Shown here in pieces: positions 43,901 to 51,286 of a stretch of DNA of 64,000 nucleotides. The notes under the pieces were generated by a model. That model made no database searches. It had not been told where the DNA came from and was given only the letters and a program-made list of their open reading frames with translations. The translations under genes were made by a program, and so were the position numbers. The stretch comes from Roseiconus nitratireducens (GTDB lineage Bacteria > Planctomycetota > Planctomycetia > Pirellulales > Pirellulaceae). Within the stretch, counting starts at the first letter, position 1; every line of letters starts with the position of its first letter. The DNA lies in assembly GCF_008629675.1 (NCBI RefSeq), contig NZ_VWOX01000003.1, positions 664,367 through 728,366 on the forward strand. The letters run 5' to 3'.

Positions 43901-46900
43901 CTATGGTTTCGCTTCGCCCTGCGGTGGTGGACCGGGCTTTTCGACCGCCGGAGGCACTTGAGTGCCACCGCCGAATGCCTTGAGCACTCGTTCGATGGAA
44001 TCTTCGCTGGTGCGTCCGGAGAGTGAAATGATTTGCATGTCACCGGCCGGTTTGGACGCCATATCCAGCTTGTGAATCATCTCCACCACCAGTTCCAGCA
44101 ACGGTTCCCCTTCGGCGCTGACCAACAGCGTGTTGCCAACCTCGTCGACTCCCAGCGACAACTTGCCTTTGAAGGAGAAATCCACATCCCCCCCGTCGCG
44201 GCCGTTTTCGCTGTCGACCAGACCGCTCCCTTGACGTTCCCGACCGGAGGCTTTGTTCTGGCCACCGTCGGGCTGCCCTCCGCCTCGCGGGCCTCCTCCT
44301 CCTCCGCCGCCGCCGCGTCCCTGACTAAACGTCTTGTCATTGCTGCTGAGCAGGTCGCGATAAGCTTCCTTGACGGTCTCGGCAATTTTCTCGGCCCGCC
44401 CGAACTCGACGTTCACCAGCTTTGTGTATCGCATGCTGCGTTTGTTGACCGGTTCGGCGACATCCCACAATTGAATCAACTCCGCGATCGTTCGCAATTG
44501 GGACGCCGTTGCGCCGCTGACCACGATGGTATTGGTGTCCGGATCTTGTACGAACCGAAGCTCGTTCGACCTGCCTAACCCGGCCGGCCCCTCATCCTCC
44601 TGCTGCCGATCTCCGTAAAACAGATAGCGATAGAAACGGTCCGAATCGGAATCGCCTTCTTCAGATTCCTCGAAGTACTCGACCAGATTCAGACGCACGT
44701 ATCCGGCCGACTGGTGCTTGATTTTGAACACGTGGTAGGGGCGTTTCGGCGGCGAGACTTGCAGCATCAAGTTTTCCAGCCGATCCAATAGACGCGTGTC
44801 ATCGGAAAGCAGCAGCAAGTTGCCGTCTTCATCCAGCTGGATCTGAATCGGTGACGATTTTCCATCGGATCGTTTCGCATCGTTCGATTCCCTGCCGCGG
44901 TCGGAAGCTTGCCGATCCAGATCGGATGCGGAGTCCGATTGAGATCCAAACAAGCGGTCAAAGTCGCGGGCGGACTGGACCGGCGAATCGGTTTGCCCGC
45001 CCGACTCAGCACCGTCCTCTTCGGATTCGCGTTGATCGGGAGTCTGTTCGACGGGCGTTGCCGTGAGCATCGCCACCTGCTCCGTTGCAGCGACGTCGGA
45101 CGCATCGCTGGTGCTGCCGCTTCGGCTGGCTTTGGCCGAATCGTTGTCGCCGGGTTCATCGGAGTCCGGTTCGGCGTCCTGCATCACGTCGGCTCCGGCG
45201 CCCTGCTCCAACTCTCCTTCCAATGCGATCGGATCAACGAACTCGGTGGAGTCGGGCAACTCCAGGGGCGAATTGGAAATCTGTTCCCATTGCTGTTTCA
45301 AACGCAACAGGTATTGGTAGGTTTCCGGAGCCGCGGAGGCGTCGATTCGGCGAACGGTGCGGGTGCTTCCACCGGGCGGCGGCAATTCGCCCAGTTTGAT
45401 CAACAAATTGCGCACCTGCTCCATCTCCGATTCATTCGCCCAAAGCAGCACTTGGCGAAATCGAGCGTTGGCCGCTACCCGGAATTTGTCGTCGTCTTTC
45501 TTGTCGTCCTCGTCGCCGCGTCCGTATCCGTAGTAATAGGAGTATCGCCGCGAGTTGCGGTCGTTGTCGTCGTTTTCTTCGGTGCCCATCAGGAATGCGA
45601 TCGACTCGGCAACCTCGCCCGCGTCCAGACGACGTAACTGCAACACTTCAAATTGGCGTCCGCTGCCGTCCAGCCGTTTGATCAAACTTTCGATGATGTA
45701 ACGATCCGCGGCCGATCCGGAAACGATCAGGGCATGGTTGTCATCGTCGGTGCGGATCCGCGTTGAAGGCTCCAGCACATTCATTTCGCTGATGATTTCG
45801 ATCAGCTTTTCCGGATCCAGCGAATACAAACGAAACACTTCCACGCGGGATTGCACATCGGAAAGTGACGTGATGGACTGGCCGGGGACGTCGATTCGAT
45901 TGATGAACTCGGTTGCCACCGCGATGCGATCGACTGGCGCGCGGATCAACACCGAGTTTTGACGCGTGTTGGCGACGATCGAAATCTCGGGCTCCTTCGG
46001 CGCCGGGGCAGGCTGGCCGTTGTTTCGCTGTTGCATCTGCTGCATCATCTGCATCTGCTGTGGCGTCATCGGTCCCGACGATTGTTTCTTGACGCCCAAG
46101 AATTCCTCCAGCATCTTCTTCGCGGTTTCGGCCGGGATGTGGCGCAACTTGAATTCCGGTGCGAGTGCATCACGACTGGACTCATTACGCTCCTGCTGCA
46201 ACAGCTCGGCAATCTGAGTCAGGTTGATGGCCTCGTCCATGGCCTCGATCCGATTGGTCGTGGTCAATGCCGTCAAGCGACCATTCTCGCTGACCATCGG
46301 CTTGAGTTCCTCGGCCAGCTTCTCGCTGGAGAGCCACCCCAAGTCCAATGACGTTCGGACGAAGGTGTGCGGCATCAGTCGCGATAACTCGGCGACATCG
46401 ACTCGCGGCACCATTGCCGGATTGATGTTTTCGGTTTTGGCGACCGTGATCCCGCCGGGCATCTCCAGCAACGTGTACCCGCGCGCGAGCAGGTGCCGGT
46501 TGAAAAGGTCCTTGGTCTGCTCGACGGTGTACCGCCCCGGCGATCGCAGGTTCACGCGATCGGCCGGCAATTCTTGCCAGTCCAACGGTTGATCGGCGAT
46601 CTGGGCCAGCCATTGGATCAGATCGACCCAGGGCTGGTTACGAAACTGGAAGGCGACCTTGCCGTCCTCACCGACACTCGCCTTCAACTCGTCCGGATCC
46701 GCCTTCCCGGCAGGCTGATCCCCGCGCCGGATGACTTTGGGTTCCGGGGACTCCTTCTTCGCTTCGTCTCCGTCACCTTCCTTCTTCTTTGCAGGATCCC
46801 CCTCTTTGTTCGAATCCCCGCTGGGCGCGGGCTTTCCGCCGGGACTGGCAACCCGCACCGGTTTTCCATCGGGCCCAATTGTCATCGCACCGGGCGGTTG

Positions 46901-46975
46901 CGCCTGCACGGGTCGAGAACACGCGACCGCTAAGCCAATGACGACATACAGCGAGAGTTTCTGGCCTATACGCAC
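43901..46975 (-). CDS. Large secretin-N-domain repeat protein lacking a visible secretin barrel
   Basis: From a GTG at 46975 the protein has 1024 residues and a normal signal peptide (IGQKLSLYVVIGLAVACSRP); the frame is open to a GTG at 47197, but that would bury the signal. Residues 100-170 resemble the small N-terminal domain of secretins (VAFQFRNQPWVDLIQWLAQI). Then come about five NolW-like secretin N domains, e.g. FKLRHIPAETAKKMLEEFLG, VFRLYSLDPEKLIEIISEMN, FEVLQLRRLDAGEVAESIAF, YHVFKIKHQSAGYVRLNLVE. Acidic linkers (about 600-740) and a glycine run (near 900) separate them. The C-terminal barrel domain of GspD/PilQ is absent; the chain ends in a Pro-rich tail. It may form periplasmic rings. 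Next to the MMPL gene on the same strand. Confidence 0.8.
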   Translation of the reverse strand: MRIGQKLSLYVVIGLAVACSRPVQAQPPGAMTIGPDGKPVRVASPGGKPAPSGDSNKEGDPAKKKEGDGDEAKKESPEPKVIRRGDQPAGKADPDELKASVGEDGKVAFQFRNQPWVDLIQWLAQIADQPLDWQELPADRVNLRSPGRYTVEQTKDLFNRHLLARGYTLLEMPGGITVAKTENINPAMVPRVDVAELSRLMPHTFVRTSLDLGWLSSEKLAEELKPMVSENGRLTALTTTNRIEAMDEAINLTQIAELLQQERNESSRDALAPEFKLRHIPAETAKKMLEEFLGVKKQSSGPMTPQQMQMMQQMQQRNNGQPAPAPKEPEISIVANTRQNSVLIRAPVDRIAVATEFINRIDVPGQSITSLSDVQSRVEVFRLYSLDPEKLIEIISEMNVLEPSTRIRTDDDNHALIVSGSAADRYIIESLIKRLDGSGRQFEVLQLRRLDAGEVAESIAFLMGTEENDDNDRNSRRYSYYYGYGRGDEDDKKDDDKFRVAANARFRQVLLWANESEMEQVRNLLIKLGELPPPGGSTRTVRRIDASAAPETYQYLLRLKQQWEQISNSPLELPDSTEFVDPIALEGELEQGAGADVMQDAEPDSDEPGDNDSAKASRSGSTSDASDVAATEQVAMLTATPVEQTPDQRESEEDGAESGGQTDSPVQSARDFDRLFGSQSDSASDLDRQASDRGRESNDAKRSDGKSSPIQIQLDEDGNLLLLSDDTRLLDRLENLMLQVSPPKRPYHVFKIKHQSAGYVRLNLVEYFEESEEGDSDSDRFYRYLFYGDRQQEDEGPAGLGRSNELRFVQDPDTNTIVVSGATASQLRTIAELIQLWDVAEPVNKRSMRYTKLVNVEFGRAEKIAETVKEAYRDLLSSNDKTFSQGRGGGGGGGGPRGGGQPDGGQNKASGRERQGSGLVDSENGRDGGDVDFSFKGKLSLGVDEVGNTLLVSAEGEPLLELVVEMIHKLDMASKPAGDMQIISLSGRTSEDSIERVLKAFGGGTQVPPAVEKPGPPPQGEAKP

Positions 46976-47333
46976 CGCTGGTAACCGAAGAGTCGAGGGA
47001 AAAGATGGGCGGATCCGCTCACACCGCTCCAGTATGGCTGGCAACTGGCTCGATGACAAACAATCGGCATCAATTTGCCTCTGGAACGGCTCAGGGAGCC
47101 GAACTTGGCCCCTGAGACACTTTTTCAATGAACGCAAGCGTTCGCTGCGGAGTGCTCCGGCCGACAAGGCAGATTCTCCCATGGAATGATCAAACACCCG
47201 ACCGATACGCCAGCATCACCACCCCGCGGAGGCTGGAAACGCCCTACCAAAGCCTGGCCGGATTTTGCTATGACGCCAGACGGACGCCATGCAAGGACGC
47301 GTGGCTGATCGCTCCTGCGAGTGCCGCCCACCG
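46976..47333. other. Divergent spacer between the secretin-like and LptF/G-like genes
   Basis: Holds the promoters of both genes. The minus-strand frame continues 74 codons into it (to 47197), but the encoded polar stretch shows no domain or signal. No repeat or hairpin stands out. Confidence 0.45.
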
Positions 47334-48521
47334 ATGCCAACCCGGCTTACCCGATACATCCTCACGGAGATTCTGAAGATCTTCGTGGTCGCTTTGGTGG
47401 CCCTGACCATGCTGATCCTGTTGATCGGCGTGGGGAGAACCCTGCTGCGCGAGGGCTTGGGGCCGGTGGCAATCGTGAAACTGCTGCCCTACGTGCTGCC
47501 GATCGCCCTGCAGTTTGCGTTTCCGGCCACCGCCCTGTTCGCCGTTTCATGCGTCTACGGGAGGATGGCGGCCGACGGCGAAGTCGCCACCGTGAAATCC
47601 TCCGGGATCTCACCGCTGAAGATTCTGCAGCCGGCCATTGTTTTTGCTTTCATGCTTAGCCCGGTGTCGGTGTTCATGAGCGACCTGGCGGTTTCCTGGG
47701 GGCAGCCGGGCGTCAATCGCGTCGTGATGTTGTCGATCGAAGACATCGTCTACCGCAAGATGCGGAGCCAGCATTCGTACACAGACGACGGCTTTTCCAT
47801 TCATGTCCGCGATGTGAAGGGGAAGCGATTGGAATATCCAACGGTCACCGTTCACAGCGGCAGCGAACCGATCAAGTTGCGGGCTCGAGAAGGCCGGCTG
47901 ACACTTGATACCGAGAACGAAGCGCTGCGGCTGGAATTGATCGACAGCCAATGGGATCGTGGCGGCTCCATCCAGGGAATCGTTCCCGGCAAGACCCCCG
48001 TCTCGATCCCGCTTTCGAGAACGATCAAGACTCCCGATCAGGCGTCACGACGGCCGCGGGAATTGCCGCTGCGGCTGATCGCGATCGAACGACTGCGTCA
48101 GGATTCCCGCACCCACGCGGCCGTCGGCCAACTGGCGGCCCACACCGGATTTTCCCTGTTGACCAGTCGGCCCGAATCCATCGCCGGATCGGCGGGGCAA
48201 CACCGGGTTCGAGAATTGATCGAAAGCCGTCGCCGGCTGACAAAGCTGCGGATCGAGCCGTGGCGACGTTGGGCTGAGGGATTCAGCTGTTTCTTTTTTG
48301 TTTTGATTGGGGCCCCGCTGGCAATGATCGCGCGGACCAGTGACTACTGGACGACATTCGGACTGTGCTTTCTGCCCACGCTGCTGACGTACTATCCGCT
48401 GTTCATGCTGGGGCTGGACCAGGCCAAGGACGGTGCGATCCCGCCCTACGGGGTCTGGCTGGGGAATGTAATGCTTGGGGCGATTGGAGTGATTCTGATC
48501 CACCGCGTTCGGCGGTACTGA
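47334..48521 (+). CDS. LptF/LptG-family permease (YjgP/YjgQ)
   Basis: A 395-residue protein with three membrane helices at the N-terminus (YILTEILKIFVVALVALTML, the region at 55-75 and another near 105-125), a periplasmic beta-rich domain at about 135-305 and three helices at the C-terminus (for example FSCFFFVLIGAPLAMIART). This is the layout of LptF and LptG, the permease subunits of the LptB2FG extractor that lifts lipopolysaccharide from the inner membrane. The ATG at 47334 gives the usual start (MPTRLTRYILTEIL). Its middle holds a planctomycete-like Arg/Ser-rich insertion. It is upstream of the nucleotide-sugar dehydrogenase on the same strand, which suits an envelope-polysaccharide role. 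LptF and LptG cannot be told apart here. Confidence 0.85.
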   Translation: MPTRLTRYILTEILKIFVVALVALTMLILLIGVGRTLLREGLGPVAIVKLLPYVLPIALQFAFPATALFAVSCVYGRMAADGEVATVKSSGISPLKILQPAIVFAFMLSPVSVFMSDLAVSWGQPGVNRVVMLSIEDIVYRKMRSQHSYTDDGFSIHVRDVKGKRLEYPTVTVHSGSEPIKLRAREGRLTLDTENEALRLELIDSQWDRGGSIQGIVPGKTPVSIPLSRTIKTPDQASRRPRELPLRLIAIERLRQDSRTHAAVGQLAAHTGFSLLTSRPESIAGSAGQHRVRELIESRRRLTKLRIEPWRRWAEGFSCFFFVLIGAPLAMIARTSDYWTTFGLCFLPTLLTYYPLFMLGLDQAKDGAIPPYGVWLGNVMLGAIGVILIHRVRRY

Positions 48522-48655
48522 CGCACGCCCGCTGCCGTTCTCTTGCCAGCGGCGCGGGCCGGATTACACTCCCCCCGACCGTGAACCGTTTCCGTTTCCC
48601 CACCAGTCCGCGGCTCCCGCGCGAGCCCCAGACTCAGCTGCCGGAAAGGCCCCAA

Positions 48656-49987
48656 ATGCCCTCGAACGCCTGTCAATCGCTTCTGGATTCCATCACCGAT
48701 CGCAAGTGCCTGGTCGGAGTCATTGGGCTCGGTTACGTCGGCCTGCCCCTGATCGACGCTTTCACCAGTGCTGGGTTTTCCTGCATCGGGTTCGACGTGG
48801 ACCCGACGAAAGTCCAGACACTTTTGAAGGGCAAGAGCTACATCAAACACATCGACGACACGAAGATCGCCGCATGGCTGTCCAAAGGCCTGTTTGATGC
48901 GACCGACGACATGGCTCGGTTGAGCGAGCCCGACGTCTTGCTGATCTGCGTTCCCACGCCCCTGGATTCGGCCCGCGACCCGGACCTGCGGTTCGTCGAA
49001 GGCACTTGCCAGGCCATCGCGAAACAGCTCCGGCCCGGCCAACTGGTGGTCCTGGAAAGCACCACCTACCCGACCACCACGCGGGACGTGATGGTGCCCA
49101 TTCTGGAACAAAATGGCCTGCAAGCTGGCGTCGATTTCTTCGTCGCCTACAGCCCCGAGCGGGAAGACCCGGGCAATCCCGATTTCTCGGCCGCGGGCAT
49201 CCCCAAGGTCGTCGGCGCTATCAACGAAGACAGCCAACGCTGCGCCACGGCCTTGTATGAAAACGCGGTCGCCGGCGTCGTTCCGGTCAGCAGTTGTGAA
49301 GTGGCCGAAGCCGCCAAAGTGCTCGAGAACATCTACCGGGCCGTGAACATCGCCTTGGTCAATGAGCTGAAAGTGCTCTTCGACGACATGGACATCGATG
49401 TCTGGGAGGTGATCAACGCTGCCAAAACCAAACCGTTCGGGTTCCAGGCGTTCTATCCCGGTCCCGGCCTGGGCGGCCACTGCATTCCGATCGATCCGTT
49501 CTACCTGTCATGGCTTGCTCGAAAACAGGGCAGCAACGCCCGATTCATCGAACTGGCGGGTGAAGTCAATCGTGCCATGCCCGACTACGTCGTCACCCGA
49601 ACCGGCACGTTTTTGAACGAGTTCAAAAAGCCGATTCGCGGCAGCAAGATTTGCCTGCTGGGCGTGGCCTACAAGAAAGACGTCGACGATCCGCGAGAGA
49701 GTCCTTCTTTCGAACTGATGGAATTGCTGTTGCGTCAGGGCGCCGACCTGACCTACAGCGACCCGCATGTGCCCGCACTGCCGTCCATGCGACACTACGA
49801 CCTGCCCGAGATGCAAAGCCAATCGCTGACGCCCGAATTCCTGGCATCGCAGGACGCCGTGCTGATTGCGACCGACCACACAGCATTCGATTACGACGAG
49901 ATCGTTCGGCACGCGCCCCTGGTGATCGATACGCGAAATGCAACGGCGTGCGTCGGTGAACATCGCGAAAAGATTCGCAAGTGCTGA
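48656..49987 (+). CDS. UDP-N-acetyl-glucosamine/mannosamine 6-dehydrogenase-type enzyme
   Basis: A 443-residue nucleotide-sugar dehydrogenase. The NAD-binding motif is VGVIGLGYVGLPLIDAF, the central helix AEAAKVLENIYRAVNIALVN, and the catalytic cysteine C276 lies in GPGLGGHCIPIDPFYLSW. The C-terminal UDP-binding part has LLGVAYKKDVDDPRESPSFE. HCIPIDP and the RESP motif point to the WbpA/WecC group that oxidises UDP-HexNAc to the uronic acid for surface polysaccharides, not to UDP-glucose dehydrogenase. The ATG at 48656 has GGAAAGG six bases upstream; the frame is open to 48365, overlapping the previous gene. The glycosyltransferase-like gene starts six bases after its stop. Exact substrate is not certain. 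Confidence 0.9.
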   Translation: MPSNACQSLLDSITDRKCLVGVIGLGYVGLPLIDAFTSAGFSCIGFDVDPTKVQTLLKGKSYIKHIDDTKIAAWLSKGLFDATDDMARLSEPDVLLICVPTPLDSARDPDLRFVEGTCQAIAKQLRPGQLVVLESTTYPTTTRDVMVPILEQNGLQAGVDFFVAYSPEREDPGNPDFSAAGIPKVVGAINEDSQRCATALYENAVAGVVPVSSCEVAEAAKVLENIYRAVNIALVNELKVLFDDMDIDVWEVINAAKTKPFGFQAFYPGPGLGGHCIPIDPFYLSWLARKQGSNARFIELAGEVNRAMPDYVVTRTGTFLNEFKKPIRGSKICLLGVAYKKDVDDPRESPSFELMELLLRQGADLTYSDPHVPALPSMRHYDLPEMQSQSLTPEFLASQDAVLIATDHTAFDYDEIVRHAPLVIDTRNATACVGEHREKIRKC

Positions 49988-49993
49988 ACGCCG

Positions 49994-51166
49994 ATGGAAG
50001 TGCTGGCGATCGAACCCTACGACGGGGGCAGTCATCACGCTTTCCTCAGCGCGCTCGATCGATACAGCCGCCATCGTTGGCGATTCGCCACGCTACCTGC
50101 CAGACATTGGAAATGGCGGATGCGATCCGCCCCCATGGCAATTCTGAATCAAGTGGCGGAATTGGCGGCGTCCCGTGAGCCCGACGCGCTGTTGTGCAGC
50201 GACATGCTGGACCTGGCCACTTGGTTGGGATTCGCCGCCCGGGATCGGAGACTTCACGACTGGGTCACACGGGTTCCCATCGTCGTCTACTTTCATGAAA
50301 ACCAGTGGGTCTACCCACCGGCGCCCGGGTCTCGCGTGGACCATCATTACGCGTTCACTAATCTGACCAGTGCCGCAGCGGCGAACGAATGCTGGTTCAA
50401 TTCTGAATTCAATCGCCGCACGTTTCTGGAGGAAAGCCGCGCCTTTTTACGCCGGATGCCCGACGACCAAGACGTGGTCGACGTGCAAGCCGTCGAAGAG
50501 CGAAGCCACGTCCTTACGCCCGGATTCGACCATCCATCGGTGACCAACGATGGGCCGACTCTGGCGCGAAAACGTGGGCCGGCGTCCTTCTCCGCGGCTT
50601 CCAATTCGTCGCCCCTTCGGATCGGCTGGGTGGGCCGTTTCGAACACGACAAACGTCCCGACCGCTTCTTGGAACTTTTGACGCAACTGAACTCAATGGC
50701 GGTGGACTTCCAATTGATCCTGCTGGGAGAGCGCGGCCGCCAGGCGGACCACCTGGATGAACTGAAGCGACGCTTCGCCGACCAAATCCTCCACGACGGT
50801 TTTGCCCCCACGACGATGGAATACGAGAAGTGGTTGGGCAAATTGGACGTGGCGGTTTCGACCGCCGATCACGAGTTCTTCGGAATCGCCTTCTGCCAGG
50901 CGATCTGGGCGGGGGCAATTCCGGTGGCTCCTAACGATTTGAGCTACGTCGAATACGTGCCGCGAAGTCTGCGCTACGAATCCCTCCCGCACGCTGCAAA
51001 CCTGGTCGCCGAAATCAGCAAGCGAACTCCGCTCCAGCCCGAAGACTCCGTTTGGCAAGCGTGGCAAGCATGCCGCAAGCAGATCGAGCCCCTGCGAGCC
51101 GCACCGGCGGTCGCCGCGATCGACGACCAACTGCAACGATTGATCGACTCAACCGCGAGACCATGA
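49994..51166 (+). CDS. GTDC1-like glycosyltransferase (tRNA-queuosine mannosyltransferase family)
   Basis: The 390-residue protein has the DUF3524 N-terminus: VLAIEPYDGGSHHAFLSAL, then TLPARHWKWRMRSAPMAILN, LCSDMLDLATWLGF and IVVYFHENQWVYP. The C-terminal half is a GT-B glycosyltransferase with IGWVGRFEHDKRPDRFLELL and the donor-binding loop EFFGIAFCQAIWAGAIPVAP. Human GTDC1 (QTMAN) carries the same N-terminal words and adds mannose to queuosine in tRNA-Asp. So a tRNA-modifying role is plausible. It starts six bases after the UDP-sugar dehydrogenase, which would fit an envelope role instead, so the acceptor is open. An insertion around residues 155-205 breaks the domain border. Convergent with the PpiD-like gene. 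Confidence 0.85.
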   Translation: MEVLAIEPYDGGSHHAFLSALDRYSRHRWRFATLPARHWKWRMRSAPMAILNQVAELAASREPDALLCSDMLDLATWLGFAARDRRLHDWVTRVPIVVYFHENQWVYPPAPGSRVDHHYAFTNLTSAAAANECWFNSEFNRRTFLEESRAFLRRMPDDQDVVDVQAVEERSHVLTPGFDHPSVTNDGPTLARKRGPASFSAASNSSPLRIGWVGRFEHDKRPDRFLELLTQLNSMAVDFQLILLGERGRQADHLDELKRRFADQILHDGFAPTTMEYEKWLGKLDVAVSTADHEFFGIAFCQAIWAGAIPVAPNDLSYVEYVPRSLRYESLPHAANLVAEISKRTPLQPEDSVWQAWQACRKQIEPLRAAPAVAAIDDQLQRLIDSTARP

Positions 51167-51240
51167 ACGCGAGGGACGTCCGACGAGCGAACGTCCCCGG
51201 AAAGGACCGACGGTGATCCGGCCCAAGCCCGCCAAAGTCG

Positions 51241-51280
51241 AAACCGTCGGTGCCACAGCGAAGCCGTCGGTGTCACAGCG
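51241..51280 (+). repeat. 20-bp tandem duplication
   Basis: The words at 51241-51260 and 51261-51280 (core CCGTCGGTGCCACAGCG) differ at two positions. They lie just before the stop of the convergent PpiD-like gene. Confidence 0.75.
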
Positions 51281-51286
51281 AAGCCG

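Noticed and set aside
41892..43961. 689-codon open frame on the plus strand opposite the MMPL gene
   Set aside because: The product is dominated by Arg and Gln with no hydrophobic or catalytic pattern; the minus-strand MMPL protein is unambiguous.
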